Assembly: GCA_947371775.1 (NCBI GenBank)
Contig: CANBQX010000059.1
Span: 1 to 10,827 of the forward strand
Direction of reading: 5' to 3'
Length of the DNA: 10,827 bases
Origin: Comamonadaceae bacterium
Lineage (GTDB): Bacteria; Pseudomonadota; Gammaproteobacteria; Burkholderiales; Burkholderiaceae_C
The position numbers and the translations under genes are program-made. The stretch's first letter is position 1. Every line of letters begins with the position of its first letter. Positions 1 through 7,368 of this stretch are shown in pieces. The notes under the pieces were generated by a model. It saw nothing but the letters and a program-made list of their open reading frames with translations, was not told where the DNA came from and ran no database searches.

Positions 1-124
1 GGTCGTTGCCCGGCACCAGCGGGCTGCTGGCCACCACGGTGTGGCCCTTGGTGGCAAAAAAGTCCAGAAACGTCTTGCGGATATCGGCAACGCTCATGGC
101 GCCCGGCGTGGTGGTAGCAGTCAT
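1..124 (-). CDS. alaS: Alanyl-tRNA synthetase, N-terminal fragment (cut by window edge)
   Basis: The minus strand from the ATG at 122-124 encodes 41 residues that run off the window. After a short leader (MTATTPGA) comes MSVADIRKTFLDFFATKGH, then VVASSPLVPGND. This is the start of the class II catalytic domain of bacterial AlaS, which in E. coli has the same I-R-x-x-F-L-D-F-F-x-x-KGH-x-VV-x-S-S-x-LVP-x-ND order. The enzyme charges tRNA-Ala in the cytoplasm. The start could instead be the internal ATG at 95-97, which matches the usual family N-terminus better; neither has a strong Shine-Dalgarno sequence. The gene is divergent from the DUF427 gene. Recognition rests on only about 33 conserved residues, but the match is distinctive. 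Nothing can be said about the rest of the enzyme. Confidence 0.88.
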   Translation of the reverse strand, partial: MTATTTPGAMSVADIRKTFLDFFATKGHTVVASSPLVPGND

Positions 125-189
125 GCGGGTAGGCTTCTTATCAAAAAAGTGCGGTTCAGGGCCCACAACCTGGGCCTGACAAAGGGGCA

Positions 190-195
190 ATTATC
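190..195 (-). promoter_or_regulatory. Possible -10 element of the alaS promoter
   Basis: On the minus strand 190-195 reads GATAAT, close to the sigma-70 -10 consensus and about 65 nt before the alaS ATG. The hexamer 17 nt further upstream does not resemble TTGACA, so this is a weak call. A GGCCCA/TGGGCC hairpin (160-176, 5-nt loop) would fall in the leader; whether it matters is unknown. Confidence 0.25.
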
Positions 196-292
196 GCCGC
201 GAGAAGGTGCAACGCTGAGATAGGGACGGTCAGCGCGGTTGCGACGCATAGATTTCCCGCCCGAATTGCGTGAATCCAAAGCAAGCTAGCAT

Positions 293-317
293 CCGCGCCA
301 GCGTCACACTGGCGCGG
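293..317. repeat. Strong GC hairpin in the intergenic region before the DUF427 gene
   Basis: CCGCGCCAG at 293-301 and CTGGCGCGG at 309-317 are perfect 9-bp inverted arms around a 7-nt loop. No run of T follows on either strand, so it is not a typical intrinsic terminator. It ends 31 bp before the DUF427 ATG, so it would lie in that gene's leader or form an operator. The rest of 125-348 holds no gene that I can support. Confidence 0.5.
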
Positions 318-348
318 CAAGCCGAATTGGCACCTCAGGAGCATCCGC

Positions 349-627
349 ATGAAAGCAGTTTGGAAAAACACCGTGATCGCCGAGAGCGACGCCACTGTGA
401 TGGTCGAGGGCAACCACTATTTCCCTGCGGCGTCTGTGAACCAACAGTTCATCAGCTTTAGCAACCACAAGACCAGTTGCGCCTGGAAAGGGCAAGCAAG
501 TTATTACTCGCTCATTGTCGATGGCGAACTCAACCCCGACGCCGCCTGGTACTACGCAGAGCCCAAAGAAGCAGCGGCCAACATCAAGGGCTACGTGGCG
601 TTTTGGAAAGGCGTGCAGGTCAGCTAA
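349..627 (+). CDS. DUF427-family small protein
   Basis: A 92-residue protein that matches the DUF427 family (Pfam NTP_transf_9) in size and pattern: an N-terminal MKAVW opening, a central YYSLIVDGE strand, AWYYAEPKEA, and a C-terminal IKGYVAFWKGVQV strand. Family members are small single-domain beta-rich proteins. Their biochemical role is not established, and the Pfam name should not be read as proven nucleotidyltransferase activity. The start is supported by an AGGAG-type Shine-Dalgarno at about 337-341, 7-8 nt before the ATG. The gene converges on hutH: the two stop codons are 24 bp apart, and a palindromic hairpin fills the gap. The last 22 codons plus stop are duplicated 8.2 kb away, directly after hutF, with one amino-acid difference (Ala to Val). 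No functional link to histidine catabolism is visible. Confidence 0.85.
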   Translation: MKAVWKNTVIAESDATVMVEGNHYFPAASVNQQFISFSNHKTSCAWKGQASYYSLIVDGELNPDAAWYYAEPKEAAANIKGYVAFWKGVQVS

Positions 628-671
628 ATCGCACGTCCCTAGGGGCGTGCATCAGGCCGCAACCCAAAGCG
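559..671 (+). repeat. Direct repeat copy 1 (left boundary of the hut locus)
   Basis: These 113 bp match 8760-8872 at a constant offset of 8201 with no gaps and four substitutions (575 C/T, 609 A/G, 644 G/A, 663 C/G), 109/113 identical. The copy contains the 3' end of the DUF427 gene, the 631-650 palindrome and the last codons of hutH. Here both genes are intact, so this copy sits in its natural gene context. Outside these limits the two flanks do not align convincingly. Confidence 0.95.
631..650. terminator. Probable bidirectional terminator between the DUF427 gene and hutH
   Basis: The arms GCACGTCCCT and AGGGGCGTGC pair at 9 of 10 positions, the tenth being a G-U wobble. That allows an 8-bp stem with a CTAG loop. 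It lies almost entirely between the convergent stop codons (625-627 plus, 652-654 minus), where a shared terminator is expected. There is no strong U-tract on either side, so termination is inferred from position and pairing. Confidence 0.5.
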
Positions 672-2202
672 CTGGCAGCGCAGGCAAGGTGTGCAGTATC
701 CGGGCCAACGCGCCACTCTCCACCAGTGCGGTGGCGTGCGCAATATCAGGCGCCAGGTAGCGGTCATGCTCCATTTTCGGAATGTGCGTGCGCAAGAGCG
801 CGTGCACCGCTTCAAGCGCCTGCGAACTTTGCAAAGGCCGCAAAAAATCAATGCCCTGGGCCGACGCCAATAGTTCAATCCCCAAGATGTGTGCGGTATT
901 GCTCACCATGGCCTGCAAGCGCCGCGCGGCAAAGGTGGCCATGGACACATGGTCTTCCTGGTTGGCGCTGGTGGGCAGGCTGTCCACGCTGGCCGGGTGC
1001 GCCAGCGATTTGTTCTCGGACGCCAGGGCAGCGGCAGTCACATGCGCAATCATGAAGCCGCTGTTAAGGCCTGCATCGTCAGTCAAAAATGGCGGCAGGC
1101 GCGACACGCTGCTGTCGATCAACATGGCGATGCGCCGCTCGGCAATGGCTCCTATTTCTGCGATGGCCAAGGCCATGCCATCGGCAGCCAGGGCCACGGG
1201 CTCGGCGTGGAAGTTGCCGCCTGAGAGCATCGCACCGTCTTGCGCAAACACCAGCGGGTTGTCGGTCACTGCGTTGGCCTCGATCAAGAGCACGCGCGCT
1301 GCGTGGCGCAGTTGGTCCAGGCAAGCGCCCACCACTTGCGGTTGGCAGCGCAGGCAGTAAGGGTCTTGCACCCGGTCGTCCCCATGCAGGTGCGAGTTGC
1401 GGATTTCACTGCCCGAGAGCAGAGCCCGGTAGACCTGGGCCACGTCGATCTGGCCGGGCTGACCGCGTAGCTGGTGGATGCGCGGGTCAAAAGGGCCGTC
1501 GCTGCCGCGCGCGGCGTCAATGGTGAGCGCACCGATGACCAGTGCAGCTTCCAATACCGGCTCAAAAATCAACAGCCCGTGCAGCGCCAGCGCGGTGGAG
1601 GTCTGTGTGCCGTTGATCAGCGCCAAGCCCTCTTTGGGACCGAGCGTGAGTGGCGCAATGCCAGCGGCCTGCAAAGCGCCCAGTGCGGGAACGGGCACGC
1701 CGTCCACCAGCATGAATCCTTCGCCCATCAGCGCCAGCGTCATGTGTGCCAGGGGTGCCAAATCGCCGGACGCACCGACCGAGCCTTTGGACGGCACCCA
1801 GGGCACCAAGTCGGCGTTGTAGACCGCTATCAGGGTGTCAACCACCACCTCGCGAACCCCGGAAAACCCGCGCGCCAAACTGGCCGCCTTGAGCGCCAGC
1901 ATCAGGCGCATCACAGCCGGTTGCAGCGGCTCACCCACGCCCACGCAGTGCGAGCGGATCAGGTTGAGCTGGAGCGTGGCGAGTTGCGATTTGCTGATGC
2001 GCTGGTTGGCCAGCTTGCCAAAGCCGGTGTTCACGCCATAGACCGGCGCGTCGCCGTCGGCGGCGTTTTGCACCACCTGCTGGCTGGCGCGAATGGCGGC
2101 GCGGTGGGCCTCGGGCAATTGCAGCTGCACCTGGCCGGCGTGGATGTCCATGAGCTGCGCCAATGTCAGCGCGCCGGGCTCGAGCGTCAGGGTGTTGCGC
2201 AT
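652..2202 (-). CDS. hutH: Histidine ammonia-lyase (histidase)
   Basis: HutH (EC 4.3.1.3) removes ammonia from L-histidine to give trans-urocanate, the first step of the pathway, in the cytoplasm. The 516-residue protein is close to the usual ~510. The signature GSVGASGDLAPLAH is present, with the Ala-Ser-Gly triad at residues 144-146 that cyclises into the electrophilic MIO cofactor. The conserved active-site Tyr lies in APVYGVNTGFG (Y55), which also fits the family. Downstream, an NPLVF motif, GGNFHAEP and SANQEDHVSM are all family-typical. The ATG follows the hutU stop by one nucleotide (TGA-G-ATG on the minus strand), implying one transcript and probable translational coupling. The gene ends 24 bp from the convergent DUF427 gene, inside direct repeat copy 1. 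It appears intact. Confidence 0.97.
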   Translation of the reverse strand: MRNTLTLEPGALTLAQLMDIHAGQVQLQLPEAHRAAIRASQQVVQNAADGDAPVYGVNTGFGKLANQRISKSQLATLQLNLIRSHCVGVGEPLQPAVMRLMLALKAASLARGFSGVREVVVDTLIAVYNADLVPWVPSKGSVGASGDLAPLAHMTLALMGEGFMLVDGVPVPALGALQAAGIAPLTLGPKEGLALINGTQTSTALALHGLLIFEPVLEAALVIGALTIDAARGSDGPFDPRIHQLRGQPGQIDVAQVYRALLSGSEIRNSHLHGDDRVQDPYCLRCQPQVVGACLDQLRHAARVLLIEANAVTDNPLVFAQDGAMLSGGNFHAEPVALAADGMALAIAEIGAIAERRIAMLIDSSVSRLPPFLTDDAGLNSGFMIAHVTAAALASENKSLAHPASVDSLPTSANQEDHVSMATFAARRLQAMVSNTAHILGIELLASAQGIDFLRPLQSSQALEAVHALLRTHIPKMEHDRYLAPDIAHATALVESGALARILHTLPALPALWVAA

Positions 2203-2203
2203 C

Positions 2204-3913
2204 TCAGACGGCTTTCATGGGAAGGTTCAGGCCTTGTTCGCGCGCGCATTGTTCGGCCACTGCATAACCCGCGTCTGCGTGGCGCATGACGCCGGTGGCG
2301 GGGTCATTCCAAAGCACGCGGCCCAGACGTTCGGCCGCCTCGGGCGTGCCATCGGCCACGATCACCACGCCGCTGTGTTGGCTGTAGCCCATGCCCACGC
2401 CGCCGCCATGGTGCAGGCTGACCCAGGTGGCACCACTGGCGGTGTTGAGCAAGGCGTTGAGCAGCGGCCAATCAGACACCGCGTCCGAGCCATCTTGCAT
2501 GGCCTCGGTTTCGCGATTGGGCGAGGCCACCGAGCCACTGTCCAGGTGGTCGCGGCCAATGACCACGGGGCCTTTGAGTTCGCCACTCCGGACCATCTCG
2601 TTGAAAGCCAGCCCGGCCAGGTGCCGCTCGCCCAGGCCAATCCAGCAAATGCGCGCGGGCAGGCCCTGAAAGGCAATGCGCTCGCCCGCCATGTCCAGCC
2701 ATCGCAGCAGGCCGGCGTTGTGGGGAAACAGTTCTTTCATCTTGGCGTCGGTCTTGCGGATATCTTCCGGGTCGCCGCTCAGGGCCACCCAGCGGAAGGG
2801 CCCCACGCCCTTGCAAAACAGGGGTCGCACATAGGCGGGCACAAAGCCGGGGTAGTCAAACGCATGGGCCACGCCGTAGTCCTTGGCCACTTGGCGTAGG
2901 TTGTTGCCGTAATCGACCGTGGGAATACCCATGGCATGGAAATCGAGCATCGCTTGCACATGCACCGCGCAGGATTCACCGGCGGCTTGCGTCAAAGCGG
3001 CGTGCTGCGACGCGTCCTTTTGCGCCGCCTTCCATTGCGCCACGCTCCAGCCACGCGGCAGGTAGCCGTTGATGATGTCGTGCGCCGACGTTTGGTCGGT
3101 CACGATGTCCGGCCGCAGGCCTCCTGCCTTGGCGCGGCGCACCAGTGCAGGCAGCACGTCGGCGGCATTGCCGCACAAGCCAATCGACACCGCTTCTTTG
3201 CGAGCGGTGTGGTGCGCGATCAGTTCCAGCGCCTCGTCCAAGGTGGCCGCTTGTTTGTCTAGGTAGCGGGTGCGCAAGCGAAAGTCGATGCTGCTTTGCT
3301 GGCACTCAATAGTGAGCGAACAAGCGCCGGCAAAGCTGGCCGCCAGAGGCTGTGCGCCGCCCATGCCGCCCAGGCCCGCAGTGAGCACCCAGCGCCCGCT
3401 CAGGTCGCCGTTGTAATGCTGACGTCCGGCTTCGACAAAGGTCTCGTAAGTGCCTTGCACAATGCCCTGGCTGCCAATGTAAATCCAGCTCCCGGCCGTC
3501 ATTTGCCCGTACATCATGAGCCCTGCGCGGTCGAGTGCGTTGAAGTGTTCCCAGCTCGCCCATTTGGGCACGAGGTTGGAGTTGGCAAGCAGTACGCGGG
3601 GTGCGTCGGTGTGGGTGCGAAACACGCCAACGGGTTTGCCGCTTTGCACCAACAGCGTCTCATTGGGTTGAAGCTTGCGCAGGCTGTCCATGATGCCGTC
3701 AAAACAGGCCCAGTTGCGCGCTGCCTTGCCGATGCCACCGTAGACCACCAGCTCGTCCGGGTTTTCGGCCACCTCGGGGTCGAGGTTGTTTTGTAGCATG
3801 CGGTAGGCGGCTTCGATTTGCCAGTTGGCGCAGCTCAGCACCGGGCCGCGTGGAGCGCGCACCGGGCGGGCTTTGGAGTCGGAAAATCGGTCGGCGGTAA
3901 AGGTGGATGACAT
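2204..3913 (-). CDS. hutU: Urocanate hydratase (urocanase)
   Basis: HutU (EC 4.2.1.49) adds water to urocanate to give 4-imidazolone-5-propionate, using tightly bound NAD+ as an electrophile. The 569-residue length fits (about 555-570). Family blocks in order are RAPRG near residue 20, NNLDPEVAENPDELVVYGG (42-60), the NAD-binding glycine motif GLGGMGGAQPLA (180-191), GLCGNAADVLPAL (245-256), and FQGLPARICWIGLGER (415-430). C423 in the last block corresponds to the active-site cysteine of Pseudomonas urocanase. It is the first gene of the leftward hutUH operon. The ATG at 3911-3913 lacks a clear Shine-Dalgarno, but the family N-terminus begins soon after it, so the start is reasonable. It appears intact. 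Confidence 0.97.
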   Translation of the reverse strand: MSSTFTADRFSDSKARPVRAPRGPVLSCANWQIEAAYRMLQNNLDPEVAENPDELVVYGGIGKAARNWACFDGIMDSLRKLQPNETLLVQSGKPVGVFRTHTDAPRVLLANSNLVPKWASWEHFNALDRAGLMMYGQMTAGSWIYIGSQGIVQGTYETFVEAGRQHYNGDLSGRWVLTAGLGGMGGAQPLAASFAGACSLTIECQQSSIDFRLRTRYLDKQAATLDEALELIAHHTARKEAVSIGLCGNAADVLPALVRRAKAGGLRPDIVTDQTSAHDIINGYLPRGWSVAQWKAAQKDASQHAALTQAAGESCAVHVQAMLDFHAMGIPTVDYGNNLRQVAKDYGVAHAFDYPGFVPAYVRPLFCKGVGPFRWVALSGDPEDIRKTDAKMKELFPHNAGLLRWLDMAGERIAFQGLPARICWIGLGERHLAGLAFNEMVRSGELKGPVVIGRDHLDSGSVASPNRETEAMQDGSDAVSDWPLLNALLNTASGATWVSLHHGGGVGMGYSQHSGVVIVADGTPEAAERLGRVLWNDPATGVMRHADAGYAVAEQCAREQGLNLPMKAV

Positions 3914-3964
3914 AGTACGGAGCGCAAAAAACTGCGTGGGTCAGGGTGGGTTGCGGGGCAGGTT

Positions 3965-3986
3965 GAAAGGCGTGTCGAAAGGCGTG
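3965..3986. repeat. Tandem 10-bp direct repeat in the hut control region
   Basis: GAAAGGCGTG occurs at 3965-3974 and again at 3977-3986, a spacing of 12 bp. The pair lies between the proposed hutU promoter and the hutU ATG, so it would be in the hutU leader. Two identical half-sites in tandem can bind a regulator, but no known motif is recognised, and it could be chance or slippage. Confidence 0.55.
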
Positions 3987-3994
3987 ATTAAGGG

Positions 3995-4024
3995 TTTATC
4001 AGGGGAGTTTAGTTGTCTATACAA
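3995..4024 (-). promoter_or_regulatory. Proposed sigma-70 promoter for hutUH
   Basis: On the minus strand there is TTGTAT (plus coordinates 4019-4024), an 18-bp spacer, then GATAAA (3995-4000). This is an acceptable sigma-70 match about 80-110 nt before the hutU ATG. Its -35 element lies within the HutC-type palindrome at 4011-4026, so bound HutC would occlude it. Start of transcription would be near 3988. Confidence 0.4.
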
Positions 4025-4026
4025 CT
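4011..4026. promoter_or_regulatory. HutC-type operator in the divergent hut control region
   Basis: AGTTGTCTATACAACT has perfect 6-bp inverted arms (AGTTGT/ACAACT) around CTAT. The core TTGT-CTAT-ACAA resembles the TTGT/ACAA-armed palindromes known for HutC in proteobacteria. It lies in the 152-bp gap between divergent hutU and hutC, the expected place for an autoregulated repressor. It overlaps the proposed hutU -35 and abuts the hutC -10 (4029-4034), so one site could control both operons. Urocanate is the known HutC inducer. Binding itself is inferred. Confidence 0.75.
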
Positions 4027-4028
4027 TT

Positions 4029-4034
4029 TATAAT
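4029..4034 (+). promoter_or_regulatory. Consensus -10 element for hutCDIGF
   Basis: A perfect TATAAT lies 3 bp downstream of the HutC palindrome and 32 bp before the hutC ATG. The expected -35 position (about 4005-4011) is poor, which fits an AT-rich -10-driven promoter blocked by HutC. The leader would be only about 25 nt, and no clear Shine-Dalgarno precedes hutC. Confidence 0.5.
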
Positions 4035-4065
4035 TCGGTGAAAACCCTGAGCAAAAAAATAACCC

Positions 4066-4776
4066 ATGCCCACCCGCTCCTCGCCTGCGTTCGAGCAGAT
4101 CAAAACCTTTGTGAAGGCGCAAATCACCAGCGGCGTTTGGCAGGCGGGAGATACCGTGCCCAGCGAGGCGGCCTTGCAGCAGCAGTTTGGTGTGAGCCGC
4201 ATGACGGTCAACCGTGCGGTCAAAGAATTGGCGGCCGAGGGTCTGGTGACCCGGCAGCGCGGCTCGGGCACGGTGGTGGCGCAGTGGCACCGTATCTCGA
4301 GCATGCTGGCGGTGCGCGACATCCATGAAGAAGTTGTGGAACGCGGCCACACCCACACCTGCCGCGTGCTGCGCCTGGAGGTGGTGGTGGCGGACGCCGC
4401 TTTGGTGCAGGCCCTGGGCGTGCGGCTGGGCGCGCCGGTGTTCCATTCGGTAATGGTTCATTTCGAAGACGGCGTGGCGATTCAGCTGGAAGACCGCCAC
4501 GTCAATCCAGCTGCCGCGCCCGGCTACCTGACCGCCAACTTTCAAACCACCACGCCCACCCAGTACCTGTTTGCCTGCGCACCTCTGACCGAAGCGCGCT
4601 ATTCGATCGAAGCCGCGCTGCCCAGCGCCCAGGAGGCCAAAAGCCTGGGCATCGGCCGCAACGAACCCTGCTTGATCATCACCCGCTGCACCGTCAGCGG
4701 TGCCCACGTGGCCAGCCAGGCGCGCCTGGTCTACCCCGGCATGCGCTACAGCCTGCGCGGCAACTTTGCACTATGA
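4066..4776 (+). CDS. hutC: HutC, GntR-family histidine-utilisation repressor
   Basis: A 236-residue GntR-family regulator of the HutC/UTRA type. The N-terminal winged helix-turn-helix spans about residues 8-72: GVWQAGDTVPSEAALQQQFG, then the recognition helix VSRMTVNRAVKELAAEGLV, then the wing RQRGSGTVV. The UTRA ligand domain follows (about 90-232), with LEDRHVNP, PTQYLF and the RYSIEAALPS block typical of HutC. HutC represses hut genes and is released by urocanate, the HutH product. It is the first gene of the rightward operon, so it regulates its own transcription, and it faces hutUH across the palindrome at 4011-4026. Its TGA overlaps the hutD ATG by 4 nt. The ATG at 4066 is the natural family start, though its ribosome binding site is weak. 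Confidence 0.94.
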   Translation: MPTRSSPAFEQIKTFVKAQITSGVWQAGDTVPSEAALQQQFGVSRMTVNRAVKELAAEGLVTRQRGSGTVVAQWHRISSMLAVRDIHEEVVERGHTHTCRVLRLEVVVADAALVQALGVRLGAPVFHSVMVHFEDGVAIQLEDRHVNPAAAPGYLTANFQTTTPTQYLFACAPLTEARYSIEAALPSAQEAKSLGIGRNEPCLIITRCTVSGAHVASQARLVYPGMRYSLRGNFAL

Positions 4777-5351
4777 GCTGGCACAGCATTGCCCTGGCGA
4801 ACGTAACGCCCAGCGCCTGGAAAAACGGCGGAGGCCTGACCCGTGAGCTGCTGGCCTGGCCAAGCCCCGCCGACTGGGTGTTTCGCCTGTCAGTGGCCGA
4901 GGTGCAGGCCGACGGGCCGTTCTCTCGTTTTGCAAACGTGCAGCGCTGGTTTGCGGTGCTCTCGGGCGCGGGTGTGCGCTTGCGCCTGGGCGCAGCGGAG
5001 CTGGATGACGTGCATACGCTCACGCTTGCAAGCAGCCCGTTTTGCTTTGACGGCGCCCTGCCCGTGGACTGCACACTGATCGATGGCGCCACGCAAGACT
5101 TCAACCTCATGGTGCGTGCCGACCTGGCCCGCGCCCACATGCAACGTGTGACCGGCCACCTGCAAACCGCAGGCACTCTCGCACGCACGGTGGCGGTATG
5201 GTCGGGCGATGCGGGCGCAGAACTCCGCCTAGGGCACGATCACACCGCCCTGTGCGCACAGACGCTGGCCTGGCAAGTGCTGCCCGCAGGCGTGGACCTT
5301 GCGGTGACGGCCGCCAATGCTTTGTTGATGGAGATCCAACCATGCCCCTGA
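4773..5351 (+). CDS. hutD: HutD cupin-family protein
   Basis: A 192-residue protein with the N-terminal signature WKNGGGLTRELL (about residues 16-27), characteristic of HutD/Ves-type bicupins. The expected FRLSVAEVQADGPFSRF and DFNLMVR blocks follow. HutD is encoded in many proteobacterial hut operons. In Pseudomonas fluorescens it has been described as limiting excessive hut activity, perhaps by binding an intermediate such as formylglutamate; no enzyme activity is established. Its ATG overlaps the hutC stop (ATGA) and has no separate Shine-Dalgarno, which suggests translational coupling. Its end overlaps hutI by 10 nt. It is complete and of usual length. Confidence 0.9.
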   Translation: MSWHSIALANVTPSAWKNGGGLTRELLAWPSPADWVFRLSVAEVQADGPFSRFANVQRWFAVLSGAGVRLRLGAAELDDVHTLTLASSPFCFDGALPVDCTLIDGATQDFNLMVRADLARAHMQRVTGHLQTAGTLARTVAVWSGDAGAELRLGHDHTALCAQTLAWQVLPAGVDLAVTAANALLMEIQPCP

Positions 5352-6556
5352 CGCTTTGGCAGCACTGCACCTTGGCCACTATGCAGCCCCACGCCCGGCA
5401 GCCTTATGGCCTGGTGCCCGACGGAGCGCTGGTGGTGCAAGGCACCAACCTGCAATGGGTGGGGCCCTTGGCCGAATTGCCCGAGGCCCTGCGTGCCCAA
5501 TGCCATACGCAGCACGATGCGGGCGGCGCACTCATCACCCCGGGCCTGATTGATTGCCACACGCACCTGGTGTACGGCGGCGACCGGGCTGCGGAATTTG
5601 AGCAGCGCCTGCACGGCGCGGGTTACGAAGAAATTGCCCGCCAAGGCGGCGGCATTGCCTCCACCGTGCGCGCCACGCGCCAAGCCAGCATGCAAGAACT
5701 CCAGGCCAGCGCCACGCGCCGACTGCGCCAATTGCTGGCCGAAGGCGTGACCACCTTGGAGATCAAATCGGGCTATGGGCTGGCGCTCGAACACGAACGC
5801 AAATGCCTGCAAGTGGCGCGCGCTCTGGGCACCGAGCATGCGGTGGCCGTGTGCACCAGCTTTTTGGGCGCACACGCTTTGCCGCCTGAATTTGGGGGCC
5901 AAAGTGACGCCTATATGGACGAGGTGCTGCGCATGCTGCCCGTGCTGCACGCCGAAGGCCTGGTGGACGCGGTGGACGCATTTTGCGAACGCATTGCCTT
6001 CAGTCCGGCGCAAACCGCGCGCCTCTTTGAAGCGGCGCGTGCCTTGGGCCTACCGGTCAAGCTGCATGCCGAGCAGTTGAGCGACAGCGCAGGGGCGCAA
6101 CTCGCCGCTGGTTTTGGTGCATTAAGCTGCGACCACTTGGAGTGGTTGTCCGACGAAGGTGCAGCCGCGATGGCCCAGGCCGGCAGCGTGGCGGTTCTGC
6201 TTCCGGGTGCCTTTTATTTTTTGCGCGAAACCAAGCTGCCACCCATAGACCTGCTGCGCCACCACGGCGTGCCCCTGGCAGTGTCCACCGACTGCAATCC
6301 AGGTACCTCGCCCTGCACCTCGCTGCTGCTCATGCTCAATATGGCGTGCACGTTGTTTCGCTTGACGCCCGAAGAAGCATTGGCCGGCGTCACCCGCCAC
6401 GCCGCGCGCGCGTTGGGCCTGAACGACCGGGGCGTGTTGGCCCCAGGCCTGCGCGCCGACTTTGTGCTGTGGGATGTGTCCCATCCTGCGCAGCTGGCCT
6501 ACGCGCTGGGGGCCAAGCCCCATCTCCAAACCGTTTTTGAAGGCCAGCTGCGATGA
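5342..6556 (+). CDS. hutI: Imidazolonepropionase
   Basis: HutI (EC 3.5.2.7) hydrolyses 4-imidazolone-5-propionate to N-formimidoyl-L-glutamate. The start is the ATG at 5342, giving 404 residues (usual about 405), preceded by GGAG near 5332. An upstream in-frame extension to 5198 would overlap hutD heavily and is not conserved-looking. Amidohydrolase-superfamily metal motifs are present: DCHTHLVYGGDR with H73 and H75, EIKSGYG (140-146) for substrate binding, KLHAEQ with H242, DHLEW with H265, and STDCNPGTSP with D317. It overlaps hutD by 10 nt and hutG by 4 nt (ATGA), consistent with a coupled operon. Confidence 0.97.
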   Translation: MPLTLWQHCTLATMQPHARQPYGLVPDGALVVQGTNLQWVGPLAELPEALRAQCHTQHDAGGALITPGLIDCHTHLVYGGDRAAEFEQRLHGAGYEEIARQGGGIASTVRATRQASMQELQASATRRLRQLLAEGVTTLEIKSGYGLALEHERKCLQVARALGTEHAVAVCTSFLGAHALPPEFGGQSDAYMDEVLRMLPVLHAEGLVDAVDAFCERIAFSPAQTARLFEAARALGLPVKLHAEQLSDSAGAQLAAGFGALSCDHLEWLSDEGAAAMAQAGSVAVLLPGAFYFLRETKLPPIDLLRHHGVPLAVSTDCNPGTSPCTSLLLMLNMACTLFRLTPEEALAGVTRHAARALGLNDRGVLAPGLRADFVLWDVSHPAQLAYALGAKPHLQTVFEGQLR

Positions 6557-7368
6557 GCACTTCCCCCAGCCACTCCTTGCGCCAGGGCAGCGTGCCGCTG
6601 CTGGTGAGCATGCCGCACATTGGCACCCATATTCCGGCCGAGTTGCACGCGCAGTACGTGCCTCGGGCCCTTGCGCTAGAAGACACCGACTGGCACTTAG
6701 AGCGGCTTTACGACTTTGCGCCCTGGCTCGGTGCCAGCGTGCTGTGCGCGCAGGTCAGCCGCTATGTCATTGACGCCAACCGCCCGCCAGACGATGCGCC
6801 CATGTACCCTGGCGCGTCCAACACCGAGCTTTGCCCCACCCGCTTTTTTACCGGTGACCCCCTGTACCGCGAGGGCTGCGTGCCGGACGCATCGGAGCGC
6901 GCGCGTCGACGCCGCCTGTACTGGGAACCGTACCACCATGCGCTGCAAGCCGAACTCGCGCGCCTGACCGCCGTCCACGGTTTCGCCTTGTTGTGGGACG
7001 CGCACAGCATCCGCTCGCACATTCCCTGGCTGTTTGAGGGTGTGCTCCCCGACCTCAACATCGGAACCGCCAGCGGCCTCAGCGCACATCCATCAATCAC
7101 CCAAGCTGTGCTGGCGGTGTGCGCCGCTGCGCCCCAGACCAGCCATGTGGTCAATGGCCGCTTCAAGGGCGGCTTTATCACCCGCCACTACGGCGCACCG
7201 GCGAAGCATGTGCACGCCGTGCAACTCGAGATGTGCCAAGGTTTGTACATGCACGAGGCCGCGCCCTTTGCCTATGCGCCAGATCGGGCGCAGCACATTC
7301 AAGCGCAGTTGCAGGCCATGCTGGCCGCGGCGCTACAGGCTTGCAAGGATTTGTATGCACCCCGTTGA
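6553..7368 (+). CDS. hutG: N-formylglutamate deformylase (N-formylglutamate amidohydrolase)
   Basis: This 271-residue protein belongs to the N-formylglutamate amidohydrolase family (EC 3.5.1.68), not the arginase-like formimidoylglutamase that is also called HutG. Visible blocks are LLVSMPHIGTHIPAEL with H22, EDTDWHLERLYDFAPWLGA (residues 43-61), SRYVIDANRPPD (69-80), and the central LLWDAHSIRSHIPWLFEG with its Asp-Ala-His. It converts N-formylglutamate to glutamate and formate. This only makes sense together with a deiminase, which is the next gene (hutF), so the locus encodes the five-step branch. The start overlaps the hutI stop (ATGA). Its end overlaps hutF by 14 nt. Confidence 0.93.
   Translation: MSTSPSHSLRQGSVPLLVSMPHIGTHIPAELHAQYVPRALALEDTDWHLERLYDFAPWLGASVLCAQVSRYVIDANRPPDDAPMYPGASNTELCPTRFFTGDPLYREGCVPDASERARRRRLYWEPYHHALQAELARLTAVHGFALLWDAHSIRSHIPWLFEGVLPDLNIGTASGLSAHPSITQAVLAVCAAAPQTSHVVNGRFKGGFITRHYGAPAKHVHAVQLEMCQGLYMHEAAPFAYAPDRAQHIQAQLQAMLAAALQACKDLYAPR

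Noticed and set aside
1474..2899. Plus-strand open frames of about 270 codons opposite hutH and hutU
   Set aside because: They are antisense to highly conserved HutH and HutU, rich in repeated Ala/Gly/His/Gln, and have no domain signature.
3914..4065. Sigma-54 promoter, as found for hut genes in some pseudomonads
   Set aside because: No GG-N10-GC element with correct -24/-12 spacing was found in the right orientation for hutU or hutC; the closest string has an over-long spacer.
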